Positions 44,474 to 53,763 of a stretch of DNA of 64,000 nt are shown here, one piece after another. The position numbers were made by a program, and so were the translations under genes. The number at the start of each line of letters is the position of its first letter. Within the stretch, counting starts at the first letter, position 1. Below the pieces are notes generated by a model. It made no database searches and was not told the DNA's origin. It saw only the letters and a program-made list of their open reading frames with translations. Origin of the DNA: Neorhizobium sp. SOG26 (GTDB lineage: Bacteria; Pseudomonadota; Alphaproteobacteria; Rhizobiales; Rhizobiaceae); the NCBI RefSeq assembly GCF_003491345.1, contig NZ_CP025512.1:2897001-2961000 (forward strand), in the 5' to 3' direction.

Positions 44474-46036
44474 TCAGGCCTCCTCCTGCACTTTGTCCGT
44501 CATCGAGCCGGTCGACAGCGTCATAATTGCCTCCTGCGCGATGGGCGCGCCGGGCGCTGCCTTCACCTCGCCAACAATCCGCCCTTCGCGCATGACAAGC
44601 GCCCGGTCAGCGATGCCGATGATCTCCGGCAGGTCGCTGGAGATCAGCACGATGGCGATCCCCTCACGAGCCAGTTCATCGATGATCCGGTAGATTTCCG
44701 ACTTGGCACCGACATCGACGCCACGGGTCGGTTCATCAAGGATGATGACCTTGGGGCGCGTTTCGAGCAGCCGGGCAATCAGCGCCTTCTGTTGGTTGCC
44801 GCCCGACAGGGCGCCGACATTGATGCTGGTGCTGTTGGTGCGGATCGAGAGGTTGGAGACGGCCTTGTCAGCCCGCTGGCGCGCCTTGGCAAAATCCAGA
44901 ACGGAGCCGAAGCGCGCATCTTCGCCAATGACCGCAACGTTGACGTTGTCGGTTATCGACATGTCGAGGAACAGCCCGAGCCCCTTCCGGTCTTCTGTCA
45001 GGTAAGCGATGCCGGCATCCATCGCATCGCGCGGGCTGCGGATGTTGAGCTCCCGGCCGTTGAGGGCCACCGCGCCGCTCGTCTTCGCGTCGGCACCGAA
45101 GATCAGTCGCGCCAGTTCCGTCCGCCCGGATCCGACGAGACCGGCAATACCCATGACTTCGCCGGCATGGACATCGAACGAACATTGATGGACGCGCCGC
45201 CCGTCGCCGACGTCGCGGACAGACAGGACAACCGCCTTTTTACCCGCGGGGGCGCTATGCTCCTTCTTGTAGAAGGATGAGAGGTCGCGACCCACCATCA
45301 TCGACACCAGCTTGGCGGCGGAAAGATCGCTCCTCTCCAGCGTGCCGACATAGGCGCTGTCGCGCAGCACACTGACGCGATCGGCGAGTTGATAAATCTC
45401 TTCCATCCGGTGGCTGATATAGATGATGGCGATGCCATGCGCCTTGAGGCTGGCAATCACCTCGAACAAACGGTCCGTCTCGCGGGTGGTGAGCGAGGTG
45501 GTCGGCTCGTCCATGACGATGATGCGCGCATTGGTCGTCAGCGCACGGGCGATTTCGACCATCTGCCGTTCACCAAGCGACAGCGTCGCAACCATGGTAT
45601 CGGCACTGAAGCCGAGGCCAAGCCGCTTCAGGATCGGCTCCGCTTGGGAACGCATGCCGGAACGATCGAGGATGCCGAAACGCGAGGGTTCGGCGCCGAG
45701 GAACATGTTCTGCGCGACCGAGAGATTCGGCGCGAGCGACAGTTCCTGGTAGATGACGGCGATGCCGTTTTCCTTGGCCTTGTTCGGATCGCCGGTAACA
45801 ACCGGCTTACCGTCAATGAGGATTTCGCCGCCGGCATCTGCCGTATAGGCGCCGGAGAGCACCTTCATGAGCGTCGATTTGCCTGCGCCGTTCTCGCCCA
45901 TCAGCGCGTGAACCTCGCCGGCATGCACCGTGAGGGATACATTGGACAGCGCACGCGTGGTGCCGAAGGTCTTCGAGATGTTGCGCATCTCGAGAACCGG
46001 AACAGCCGCGGCTGAGGTCAAAGGCGCCGCGCTCAT
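44474..46036 (-). CDS. Sugar ABC transporter ATP-binding protein (RbsA-like, two NBDs)
   Basis: A 520-residue protein with two nucleotide-binding domains. The N-terminal half has a full Walker A (GENGAGKST), signature [15 protein letters not shown] and Walker [10 protein letters not shown]. The C-terminal half has a degenerate Walker A (GLVGSGRTE) but an intact signature ([15 protein letters not shown]) and [10 protein letters not shown], as is normal for the RbsA/MglA group. Its ATG overlaps the kinase stop (ATGA). Confidence 0.94.
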   Translation of the reverse strand: MSAAPLTSAAAVPVLEMRNISKTFGTTRALSNVSLTVHAGEVHALMGENGAGKSTLMKVLSGAYTADAGGEILIDGKPVVTGDPNKAKENGIAVIYQELSLAPNLSVAQNMFLGAEPSRFGILDRSGMRSQAEPILKRLGLGFSADTMVATLSLGERQMVEIARALTTNARIIVMDEPTTSLTTRETDRLFEVIASLKAHGIAIIYISHRMEEIYQLADRVSVLRDSAYVGTLERSDLSAAKLVSMMVGRDLSSFYKKEHSAPAGKKAVVLSVRDVGDGRRVHQCSFDVHAGEVMGIAGLVGSGRTELARLIFGADAKTSGAVALNGRELNIRSPRDAMDAGIAYLTEDRKGLGLFLDMSITDNVNVAVIGEDARFGSVLDFAKARQRADKAVSNLSIRTNSTSINVGALSGGNQQKALIARLLETRPKVIILDEPTRGVDVGAKSEIYRIIDELAREGIAIVLISSDLPEIIGIADRALVMREGRIVGEVKAAPGAPIAQEAIMTLSTGSMTDKVQEEA

Positions 46037-47430
46037 GCCCGCGCCTCCCTGACGGGTTGAACTAAGATTGAATCCCGACTTTCAGCCAGAGATATCCACC
46101 GGTTGCGATAGGCATCCAGACCGGGAACTACGACAGGCTTGGCCTGCCGGCACTCGCTGGTAAAGGCGGAAATGCCGCTCGCCTCGAAGGCGAGAGCCGC
46201 AGCGCCCAATGCACTGCCTTCTGCGACAGCGCTGATCAGCACCCGCTGCTGCGGCCGGAGCGTGGCAAGCAGACCCGGATAAAGCCCCGTTTTCACCAGG
46301 CCGCCATCGATGACGATGTCGTTCTCCGAACGGATCAGATCCAGCGAAAGATCCGTCATCAGGGCAACATAAAGAAGGGCAGCCGCGGCCCGCTCCTCGC
46401 CTTCGGCCGCCGGTCCGACAAAGCTGCCCTCGCCCGGCATCGGGCCGCCCGCTGCAAAGGATGGCAGCGCAACGATGCCCTTTGCGATAACCGCCGCCAC
46501 GGCTTCCAGGCTGACCGGCTTGTTCCAGCCGCCGCTTGCGATGTCGTACTCGCGTCCGCCCATGAAGCGGATGGTCGCCGTCGGCTGATGGTCCACCGTG
46601 ACATTGGCGAGCATGTCGCGCTCTGGGTCGAGCGCTTCGAGCGGGCAGGCGGAGTTGAAGATGATCACCCAGGTGCCGGTGGACACGAGGGTGAAATCAG
46701 AAAAGCCGACCGAGCGATAATAATAAAGCGCCGCATTGCTGTCGTGCACGCCATTATGGACGGTGAGTTTCCGGCCACCTTGCGTGCGCCAGGTGCCCAC
46801 GGCCGACCCGGCGCGCGCCATGGGTGGCATCTTGGCGCGCCAGCCTTCAGCATCCACCAGGCTGCTGTAGTCATCCTTCAGCGGCGCCCAAAGATGCGAA
46901 TGGCAGCCGAGATAGGATACTTCCGACACAGCCGTGCCGGAGAAGCGCCAGGACCAGAACTGGGGATAAGCGAGGATGGTCTCGGCCCGCTCCAGCAGTG
47001 CGGGATCGCGATCCTTCAGCCACAGGATATGCCGTCCATAGTTCAGGCCAAGCGGCAGGTTGGGCGAAAACGTTTCCGAGAAGGACGGCAGCAGGCCGTC
47101 GATGCGAGCGGCCACATCGACCGGTGGCTCCTGCTCGTAATCCAGCATCGGGGCGGCGAGCGCACCATTCTCGACCAGGCCGAAGGTGCAGCCATGCCCG
47201 GAGAACATGATGCCCGAAACGTCATAGCCGTCGGAAAGGTCGTTCAACTGAGCCTGCATCCAGGAGAAGAGGTGAGCATCATCCAGCACCCTCAGGCCGT
47301 CGCGATCTTGCCAGACGGGGCGGGTACGCCGCTCAGCCAAAATCATGCCATCGGCAGCAATGACGAACAGCTTTGAATTCGTCTTGCCGAGATCGAACAC
47401 GGCTATGCTGGGAGACGCATTCTGGCTCAT
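46033..47430 (-). CDS. FGGY-family carbohydrate kinase (rhamnulokinase/fuculokinase-like)
   Basis: A 465-residue FGGY kinase. The N-terminal phosphate loop is [13 protein letters not shown], and the C-terminal adenosine region contains [19 protein letters not shown]. Members phosphorylate ketoses or polyols. The overall look is nearest to L-rhamnulose/L-fuculose kinases such as rhizobial RhaK, in which the kinase is also needed for transport. It is 1 bp from the DeoR stop and overlaps the ATPase gene. A second FGGY kinase is in the divergent operon, so two different phosphorylations are probable. Confidence 0.87.
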   Translation of the reverse strand: MSQNASPSIAVFDLGKTNSKLFVIAADGMILAERRTRPVWQDRDGLRVLDDAHLFSWMQAQLNDLSDGYDVSGIMFSGHGCTFGLVENGALAAPMLDYEQEPPVDVAARIDGLLPSFSETFSPNLPLGLNYGRHILWLKDRDPALLERAETILAYPQFWSWRFSGTAVSEVSYLGCHSHLWAPLKDDYSSLVDAEGWRAKMPPMARAGSAVGTWRTQGGRKLTVHNGVHDSNAALYYYRSVGFSDFTLVSTGTWVIIFNSACPLEALDPERDMLANVTVDHQPTATIRFMGGREYDIASGGWNKPVSLEAVAAVIAKGIVALPSFAAGGPMPGEGSFVGPAAEGEERAAAALLYVALMTDLSLDLIRSENDIVIDGGLVKTGLYPGLLATLRPQQRVLISAVAEGSALGAAALAFEASGISAFTSECRQAKPVVVPGLDAYRNRWISLAESRDSILVQPVREARA

Positions 47431-47431
47431 G

Positions 47432-48214
47432 TCAACCTCCGTTTCCGGAAGGATGGGCGATGACGATCGTCACGCCGGCATCCTCCAGCATCTTGGCGTT
47501 GGCGTCGGACAGCCCATCATCCACGATGATCGTGCTGACCCGTGACAAAGGTAGAACCAGATTGCGCGCCTGGATAGAGAATTTACTGCTGTCGGCAAGA
47601 ACGACAATTTCGTCGGCACAACTTGCCAGCTCGCTGATGACCTTGGTGAGCAACGGATGCGACTCCAGCAGCCCCTCATTGTTGATCCCCTGCGTGCCGA
47701 CAAAGAACCGCGATGCGAAGAAGCTCGGCGGCCCGGCGGCGGGATCGTGGATAATGCGCGGTTCCCGGTGCAACTCGCCGCCGGCAATCGTCAGATGGCA
47801 GGTGCCGTTTTCACCGAGATAGGCGGCAAGCGGCATAGAGTTTGTGTAAAGCCGCACGTTGCGACGCGCCAGAAGCAGGCCGAGATGATAGCAGGTCGAG
47901 CCTGCGTGGACGATGATGGAGTCACCGTCGCGCACCAGACCGGCAGCAGCCTGCGCGATGGCACGCTTGGCCTCCACCGCCCTGTCGCGGTTTTCGTCAT
48001 AGGAGCGGGCGGCGATGCGGCTCAAGCCTGGCCCCACGCTTGCCGAGATGCCGCCATAGACCTTGCGGGCCTTGCCGATCTCATGGAGCTTGTCGATATC
48101 CCTGCGCACCGTGGCTGCGGACACTCCAAGCTGCTCCTGGAGGTCGCGCACCGAAGCAAACGGCCGTTCCTTCAGCAGGTCGGTAATGATCCTGTGCCGA
48201 TCGGCGTCGCTCAA
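47432..48214 (-). CDS. DeoR/GlpR-family transcriptional regulator
   Basis: A 260-residue DeoR protein with an N-terminal HTH (RHRIITDLLKERPFASVRDLQEQLG, then SAATVRRDIDKLHE, and the KVYGG end) and a C-terminal sugar-phosphate-sensing domain (GDSIIVHAGSTCYHL; DEIVVLADSSKF). It starts with TTG at 48214, supported by GGAGG 7 bases upstream. It leads the transporter operon and is divergent from the aldolase operon. It probably represses both and responds to a phosphorylated sugar made by one of the kinases. Confidence 0.9.
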   Translation of the reverse strand: MSDADRHRIITDLLKERPFASVRDLQEQLGVSAATVRRDIDKLHEIGKARKVYGGISASVGPGLSRIAARSYDENRDRAVEAKRAIAQAAAGLVRDGDSIIVHAGSTCYHLGLLLARRNVRLYTNSMPLAAYLGENGTCHLTIAGGELHREPRIIHDPAAGPPSFFASRFFVGTQGINNEGLLESHPLLTKVISELASCADEIVVLADSSKFSIQARNLVLPLSRVSTIIVDDGLSDANAKMLEDAGVTIVIAHPSGNGG

Positions 48215-48253
48215 CGGGGTCCTCCTCCAAGCTCCTCATGCGTGGATGATCAA

Positions 48254-48282
48254 CTATAATCATACGCCAACATGATCTTCAA
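48254..48282 (-). promoter_or_regulatory. Promoter of the deoR/kinase/ABC operon
   Basis: On the minus strand TTGAAG (48282-48277), a 17-bp spacer and TTATAG (48259-48254). The inverted-repeat arm ATACGCCAAC (48262-48271) lies in the spacer. Confidence 0.65.
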
Positions 48283-48316
48283 GATCGACGATGCAAAAAC
48301 ATCATCGTTGACGTAT
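48262..48316. promoter_or_regulatory. Candidate DeoR operator: separated inverted repeat
   Basis: ATACGCCAAC (48262-48271) and GTTGACGTAT (48307-48316) are inverted copies matching at 9 of 10 positions, 35 bp apart. One arm lies in the leftward promoter spacer and the other overlaps the rightward -35 box. Confidence 0.55.
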
Positions 48317-48336
48317 TTCGCTCACAGATCTACACT
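48308..48336 (+). promoter_or_regulatory. Promoter of the aldolase/kinase/HAD operon
   Basis: TTGACG (48308-48313), a 17-bp spacer and TACACT (48331-48336). It lies 78 bp upstream of the aldolase start. Confidence 0.65.
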
Positions 48337-48413
48337 TTGCGCAAAACTTGCATCATGCACTGCAGCATTCCGGCGCATCTGATCCATCGCATTGCGGAAT
48401 GGCGGGAGGAAGA

Positions 48414-49487
48414 ATGACAGCCTCATTCACGCGTCCGGATGACTTCGACGGCTTCATCGCACTGTCACGCAAGATCGGCAGCGACATCCTTAAGACCCAA
48501 GGTGCCGGCGGAAACACGTCGCTCAAATCCCACGGCGTCATGTGGGTGAAGGCCTCTGGCACCTGGCTTTCCGAAGCCGGCGCAAAAGAGATCATGGTGC
48601 CGGTCGAGGTGGCACCACTGCTGGAAGCGCTGCGCTCCGGTGATCCGCGCGCTGAGAAGTCGACGGACTTCGTCGTGGGCGCGCTAAATCTCAGCGGGCT
48701 CCGCCCCTCCATTGAAACAAGTTTCCACGCTGCCCTGCAGCATCGGGTGGTGGCGCATTATCACTGCGTCAACACCATTGCCCATGCCGTGGTGGCCGAT
48801 CGCGACGAGCGGCTGAAGGCGCGGATGGCGAAACTGCCGGACCTCAAGTGGGCGACCATCCCTTACCGGCGCCCAGGCGTGCCGCTGGCAATCGAGATCG
48901 ACAAGTTCGCGCATGACCGCCCCGATGTGTTGATCCTCTTCAACCACGGCGTGATCGTCTGCGGCGACAGTGTCGAAGAAGTGGCCGAGAGGATCGAGCG
49001 CGTGACGGGGGCGCTGGAGATCGAGCCGCGGCAGACAAACTCCCCCGACATGCCAGCGCTTAGCGTCATCGCTTCAGGCTCGGGCTTCAAGCCCGCCGGC
49101 GATCCGGTGAGCCACCGGACTGCGCTTGATGATGTTTCGATCCGCACTGCGACCGGCGGCTCGCTTTACCCGGACCACGTGATCTTCCTCGGCACGAGGA
49201 TCGGTGTCCTTGCGCCCGGCGAGACGGCAGCGGATTTCATGCGTGCGGCAGGCGGTGACGAGCCTGCGCCGAAGATGCTGATCGCACCCAACAAGGGGGT
49301 GCTCGTTTCGGAAGAACTGACACCCGGCGGCGAGGTCATGGCCCGCTGTCTGGCCGATGTCGTCACCCGAATCCCTGACGATGCAACGCTTGCCTATATC
49401 GGCGCAAACGGCGAACACGAACTGACGAACTGGGAGGCCGAGCAATACCGCCAGGCGCTTGATCGAAAGGCGTCTGGAAACGGATGA
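48414..49487 (+). CDS. Class II aldolase/adducin family protein (rhamnulose-1-phosphate aldolase-like)
   Basis: A 357-residue class II aldolase with an N-terminal ALDO_II domain (GAGGNTSLKS; VKASGTWLSEA; ETSFHAALQHRVVAHYHCVNTIAHAV with zinc histidines; LFNHGVIVCGDS) and a second smaller aldolase-like C-terminal part. This resembles the aldolase half of the RhaD aldolase/dehydrogenase but lacks the SDR half. It should cleave a ketose 1-phosphate to DHAP and an aldehyde. The ATG at 48414 follows GGGAGGA; its stop overlaps the next kinase gene (ATGA). Confidence 0.85.
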   Translation: MTASFTRPDDFDGFIALSRKIGSDILKTQGAGGNTSLKSHGVMWVKASGTWLSEAGAKEIMVPVEVAPLLEALRSGDPRAEKSTDFVVGALNLSGLRPSIETSFHAALQHRVVAHYHCVNTIAHAVVADRDERLKARMAKLPDLKWATIPYRRPGVPLAIEIDKFAHDRPDVLILFNHGVIVCGDSVEEVAERIERVTGALEIEPRQTNSPDMPALSVIASGSGFKPAGDPVSHRTALDDVSIRTATGGSLYPDHVIFLGTRIGVLAPGETAADFMRAAGGDEPAPKMLIAPNKGVLVSEELTPGGEVMARCLADVVTRIPDDATLAYIGANGEHELTNWEAEQYRQALDRKASGNG

Positions 49488-50749
49488 TACAGCCTCGCCC
49501 GCCAGCTATCGCAATCGGCATCGATGTCGGAACCTCCGGCGCCCGTGCGGCGGCACTGTCGGAAACGGGCGAGGTTGTCGCCTTTGCCGCGGCGCCTTTC
49601 GAAGGCGCGGATGAAACACGAACACCCGCGGCATGGTGGCGGCGCGTCAGCGAATGCCTGAGGGCGCTGGGTGAACAGGTCTCCTTGGCCACCGTGGAAG
49701 GGCTTGCCGTGGATGGAACTTCCGGCACCGTGCTGTCAATCGATGCAGGCGGCCAGCCACTCGGCGTCATGATGTACAACGAGCCCTGTTCGGACACGAC
49801 GATCGTCGAGCGCATCGCCGCCGTGGCACCGGCCGAAAGCCCCGCACGCGGCGCCAATTCCGGTCTCGCGCGGGCGCGTCATCTCCTGTCTCTAACGCCC
49901 GACGCATGCGTGGTGCATCAGGCCGACTGGATTGCAATGCAGCTTGGCATGACCGATCCCGTGACGGATGAAAATAACGCCCTGAAAACCGGGTATGATC
50001 TGGCAGATGAACGCTGGCCGGCCTGGATTGCCGACGCCGGCCTCTCACCGGACCGCCTGCCGATCGTCGTTCGCGCCGGCACGCCTGTGGGACGGCTCGG
50101 CGATACCGGCAGGATCTTTGGCTTGTCACCCTATTGCCGCATCCACGCGGGAACCACGGATGGTTGCGCCTCCTTCCTGGCGACCGGTGCGAATCGCATC
50201 GGCGACGGTGTGACGGCCCTCGGTTCAACGCTGGTGCTGAAGCTTGCTTCAGCGCACCCCGTCAGCGCTTCGAGATTCGGGATATATGCGCATCGCATCT
50301 TGGATTTCTGGCTGGTCGGCGGGGCATCCAATACCGGCGGCGCCGTCATCCGGGCGCTGGTGGGTGACAAACTGGAAGAGCTGACGGCGCGGCTTGACCC
50401 CGACATACCGACCGGGCTTGATTATTATCCGTTGCTGAAACCGGGCGAGCGGTTCCCGGTGAACGATCCCGATTATCCGCCCCGGCTTGCCCCGCGCCCG
50501 TCTGACAAAGCCGTGTTCTTCCAGGGCTTGCTGGAAGCCATGACGGCGATCGAAAAACGCGGATACGATCTGCTGGAGGAGCTTGGGAGCGGTAAGCTCA
50601 GGTCGGTAAGAACGGTCGGCGGCGGCGCCCGCAACGCCGTCTGGACATGCATGCGGCAAAAGGCGCTTGGCGTCGACTTCCTCCCTGCGCGCTCCGTGGA
50701 AGCGGCAGTCGGCACGGCGTCCCTGGTGCTCGCAAGGCGGTTGGTATGA
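49484..50749 (+). CDS. FGGY-family carbohydrate kinase (ribulokinase/xylulokinase-like)
   Basis: A 421-residue FGGY kinase, shorter than the usual 480-500. The phosphate loop GIDVGTSGARAAAL, the substrate block LAVDGTSGTVL and the adenosine motif TVGGGARNAVWTCMRQKALG are clear. It resembles the short D-ribulokinase-type proteins of plants and bacteria. It is translationally coupled to both neighbours (ATGA overlaps), so aldolase, kinase and HAD protein should be made together. Which of the two kinases in the region supplies the aldolase substrate is not visible. Confidence 0.85.
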   Translation: MIQPRPPAIAIGIDVGTSGARAAALSETGEVVAFAAAPFEGADETRTPAAWWRRVSECLRALGEQVSLATVEGLAVDGTSGTVLSIDAGGQPLGVMMYNEPCSDTTIVERIAAVAPAESPARGANSGLARARHLLSLTPDACVVHQADWIAMQLGMTDPVTDENNALKTGYDLADERWPAWIADAGLSPDRLPIVVRAGTPVGRLGDTGRIFGLSPYCRIHAGTTDGCASFLATGANRIGDGVTALGSTLVLKLASAHPVSASRFGIYAHRILDFWLVGGASNTGGAVIRALVGDKLEELTARLDPDIPTGLDYYPLLKPGERFPVNDPDYPPRLAPRPSDKAVFFQGLLEAMTAIEKRGYDLLEELGSGKLRSVRTVGGGARNAVWTCMRQKALGVDFLPARSVEAAVGTASLVLARRLV

Positions 50750-51588
50750 GCTCGATCCCCGACATTACGCTTTCAGACCTTTGCGATCGATACGAGGTGT
50801 TCTTCGTCGACCAGTTCGGGGTGCTGCGCGATGATGAAGGCGCCTATCCCGGCGCCACGGATGCGCTGCGGCAGTTGAAGGCCGCCGGCAGGACGGTCGT
50901 CATCCTGTCCAACTCCGGCCGCAGCGGCGACTACAACGCCGAGCGCTTCATCAAGCTTGGCTTCCCCCGCCACAGCTTCGACCGCTTTGTCACTTCGGGC
51001 GACGCAGCATTTGCCGTCTTGTCCGGGCAGGGATCTCCCGTCCCGCCCGGCACCCGTTGTCTGACGATTTCCAGTGGCGATGACCGGAACTTGGCGGATC
51101 GCTTAGGCCTGACCAGCACCGAGGATGCCGCCGAAGCGGGCCTCGTCATCATCTCGGGGAGCGAGGCAGAGAAGATCCCGATGGACGCCTATGCGGAACG
51201 GTTGCGCCCGGCCGCGAAGCGCGGCGTGCCGGCCATCTGCACCAATCCGGACATGCACAAGCTCGCCGGTGGTACGACCGCCCCCGGTGCGGGAAGCATA
51301 GCTACCCTCTACGAACAACTCGGCGGATCCGTCCGCTGGTTCGGCAAGCCGCACCGGGACATCTACGAGCAGGCGGCGCGCTCCTGCCGAAATCCGGCAC
51401 ATTCAAGCATTGTCTGCATCGGCGACAGTATCGACCACGATATCCTCGGCGCAAGCAGCTTTGGCCTTGCCTCCGTTCTGGTACGTACCGGCATTCTCGC
51501 CACTCTCGGCACGGATGAATTGGAAGCCATGATGGCACCCGACCGGCGACCGACCTTCACCATGGCGGCGTTTCGGCCAGCCGATTAA
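50746..51588 (+). CDS. HAD-superfamily subclass IIA hydrolase
   Basis: A 280-residue HAD-IIA protein (NagD/TIGR01459-like). Motif I is VFFVDQFGVLRDDEGAYPGA, so the second Asp of DxD is phenylalanine, as in many TIGR01459 members that carry DVWGVL. Motif II is VVILSNSGR, and motifs III/IV include WFGKPHRDIYEQA and CIGDSIDHDILGA. Members dephosphorylate small sugar phosphates such as phosphoglycolate. It may remove a phosphate from a side product of the kinase/aldolase pathway. Confidence 0.82.
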   Translation: MSSIPDITLSDLCDRYEVFFVDQFGVLRDDEGAYPGATDALRQLKAAGRTVVILSNSGRSGDYNAERFIKLGFPRHSFDRFVTSGDAAFAVLSGQGSPVPPGTRCLTISSGDDRNLADRLGLTSTEDAAEAGLVIISGSEAEKIPMDAYAERLRPAAKRGVPAICTNPDMHKLAGGTTAPGAGSIATLYEQLGGSVRWFGKPHRDIYEQAARSCRNPAHSSIVCIGDSIDHDILGASSFGLASVLVRTGILATLGTDELEAMMAPDRRPTFTMAAFRPAD

Positions 51589-51691
51589 GACACCCTCACC
51601 CGATGCGGAAGATACGTGATTTCGTACACACCACCGCTGTGCGTCGATCAAATATTTTGTATCATATCCTGACCATAGTAGGATTTACCGA

Positions 51692-52885
51692 ATGATTTCT
51701 TTCGACCAAACGCGTTCTCTTTTCCATCTTCCACAGGGTGTCATCTATCTGGATGGCAACTCGCTTGGGCCGCTTCCGATTGCAGCCAAGGAGCGGGTTG
51801 CCCGCCTTCTGTCAGACGAGTGGGGGAAGATGCTCATCAAGGGCTGGAACCAGGCCGGCTGGATGATGATGCCCCGTAAGATCGGCGACCGTGTCGGCCG
51901 CCTGATCGGTGCCGAAGAAGGCTCGGTCGTGATGGGCGATACGTTGTCGATCAAGGTCTACCAGGCGCTTGCTTCGGCGCTCGACCTGGTGCCGGAGCGT
52001 AAGGTCATCCTGTCGGACAGCGGCAACTTCCCGTCCGATCTATACATCGCACAGGGCCTGATCGGCTCGCTGGCGCGCGGTCACGAGTTGAAGATCGTTG
52101 AGCCGGAAGAAGTAGAAGCCGCAATCGATGAGAACGTGGCTGTGGTGATGCTGACGGAGGTGGATTACCGCACCGGGCGCCTGCACGACATGAAGGCGCT
52201 GACGCAGAAGGCACATTCGGTTGGCGCTGTCACGGTCTGGGATCTTGCGCATAGCGCCGGTGCCCTGCCGGTCGATCTTGCCGGCGCCAAAGCCGACTTT
52301 GCCGTTGGCTGCACCTACAAATACCTAAACGGCGGCCCGGGCGCGCCCGCCTTCGTTTATGTTTCGCCGCGACATGCCGACACGGTTCGCCCTGCCCTTT
52401 CCGGTTGGCTTGGCCATGATGCTCCCTTCGCCTTTGATCTTGATTATCGCCCGGGCGCCGGCGTCGACCGGATGCGCGTCGGCACGCCGCCGATCATTGG
52501 CCTGGCTGCGCTCGACGCAGCCCTTGATGCCTGGGATGGCGTCGACATGCAGGACGTGCGGCGCCAGTCGATCAAGCTCTGCGACCTCTTCGTCCACGAG
52601 GTGGAAAAGCGCTGCCCAATGCTGACGCTCGGTTCGCCGCGCGATGGCGCCAAGCGCGGCAGCCAGATCTCCTTCCTTCATGAGGAAGGTTACGCGATCA
52701 TGCAGGCGCTGATTGCCCGCGGCGTGATCGGCGATTTCCGTGCGCCAAACGCCATCCGCTTCGGCTTCACACCGCTTTACACGAGCGAGGCGGATGTACT
52801 CGCGGCCGTCGATATCCTCGCCGACATCATGCAGAACCGGCTGTGGGACACGCCCGAATACAAGCAGAAGGCTCTGGTGACGTGA
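51692..52885 (+). CDS. kynU: Kynureninase
   Basis: A 397-residue PLP-dependent fold-type I enzyme. It hydrolyses L-kynurenine to anthranilate and alanine. Visible hallmarks are IYLDGNSLGPLP, SDSGNFPSDLY, WDLAHSAGALPVDL with the PLP-interacting Asp, and the PLP lysine Lys210 in GCTYKYLNGGPGAPAF. It is the first gene of a kyn operon; the gap upstream contains an ATCCT/AGGAT inverted repeat near 51667-51685. Its stop overlaps the kynA start (GTGA). Anthranilate made here could enter the anthraniloyl-CoA route once a ligase is available. Confidence 0.95.
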   Translation: MISFDQTRSLFHLPQGVIYLDGNSLGPLPIAAKERVARLLSDEWGKMLIKGWNQAGWMMMPRKIGDRVGRLIGAEEGSVVMGDTLSIKVYQALASALDLVPERKVILSDSGNFPSDLYIAQGLIGSLARGHELKIVEPEEVEAAIDENVAVVMLTEVDYRTGRLHDMKALTQKAHSVGAVTVWDLAHSAGALPVDLAGAKADFAVGCTYKYLNGGPGAPAFVYVSPRHADTVRPALSGWLGHDAPFAFDLDYRPGAGVDRMRVGTPPIIGLAALDAALDAWDGVDMQDVRRQSIKLCDLFVHEVEKRCPMLTLGSPRDGAKRGSQISFLHEEGYAIMQALIARGVIGDFRAPNAIRFGFTPLYTSEADVLAAVDILADIMQNRLWDTPEYKQKALVT

Positions 52886-53721
52886 GCACGAAGCCATACA
52901 ACCCTGCCGATGAAGGCGCCGAGATGTCGTTCCGGCAGAAGATGTCCTATACGGATTATCTTCGGCTGGACGACGTACTGAAGGCGCAGTCGCCGCTCTC
53001 GGATGCGCATGACGAGCTGCTTTTCATCATCCAGCACCAGACGTCGGAACTGTGGATGAAGCTTGCCATCCACGAGATTCGCTCGGCCATGGATGCGATC
53101 CGTGGCGACACACCGCAGCCGGCATTCAAGATGCTGACGCGCGTCGCCCGCATCTTCGAACAGCTCAACAACGCCTGGGACGTGCTGCGCACCATGACGC
53201 CCAGCGAGTATACCGAGTTCCGCAACTCGCTTGGCCAGTCCTCCGGTTTCCAGTCCTACCAGTACCGAGCGATCGAATTCCTGGCAGGCAATCGCAATAC
53301 GGCGATGCTCGGGCCGCATTCGCATCGTCCTGATCTGCTGGCCTCGCTTGAAGAGATCCTGTCGCGCCCGAGCCTTTATGACGAGGCGCTGCTGCTTCTG
53401 TCGCGCAACGGCTTTGACATCGGCGACGAGGCAAACCGGGCGAACTGGCGCGAGACGCGCGCTGAAAATCCGAAGGTCATGGAGGCGTGGCGGGCGGTCT
53501 ATGCCGAACCCGGCAAGCACTGGGACCTCTATGAGCTCGCAGAGAAGCTGGTCGACTTCGAAGACTATTTCCGTCGCTGGCGCTTCAACCACGTGACGAC
53601 GGTCGAACGGGTGATCGGCTTCAAGCGCGGCACCGGCGGCACGTCCGGCACCCACTATCTCAAGAAAATGCTCGAAGTCGAGCTATTCCCCGAACTTTGG
53701 CGTGTGCGCACGGTGCTTTAG
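52882..53721 (+). CDS. kynA: Tryptophan 2,3-dioxygenase
   Basis: A 279-residue heme-dependent TDO. It oxidises L-tryptophan to N-formylkynurenine. Typical segments are MSYTDYLRLDDVLKAQ, DELLFIIQHQTSELWMKL with the distal histidine, ESSGFQSYQYR-like SSGFQSYQYRAIEFL, and VIGFKRGTGGTSGTHYLKKML near the C terminus with the proximal histidine region earlier. The GTG at 52882, overlapping the kynU stop, gives the family's normal length; an in-frame ATG at 52843 would run deep into kynU. Confidence 0.95.
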   Translation: MSTKPYNPADEGAEMSFRQKMSYTDYLRLDDVLKAQSPLSDAHDELLFIIQHQTSELWMKLAIHEIRSAMDAIRGDTPQPAFKMLTRVARIFEQLNNAWDVLRTMTPSEYTEFRNSLGQSSGFQSYQYRAIEFLAGNRNTAMLGPHSHRPDLLASLEEILSRPSLYDEALLLLSRNGFDIGDEANRANWRETRAENPKVMEAWRAVYAEPGKHWDLYELAEKLVDFEDYFRRWRFNHVTTVERVIGFKRGTGGTSGTHYLKKMLEVELFPELWRVRTVL

Positions 53722-53763
53722 GCGCCGACCGGCCCACCACCGCCCGTGACGCAAGGAGGACAG

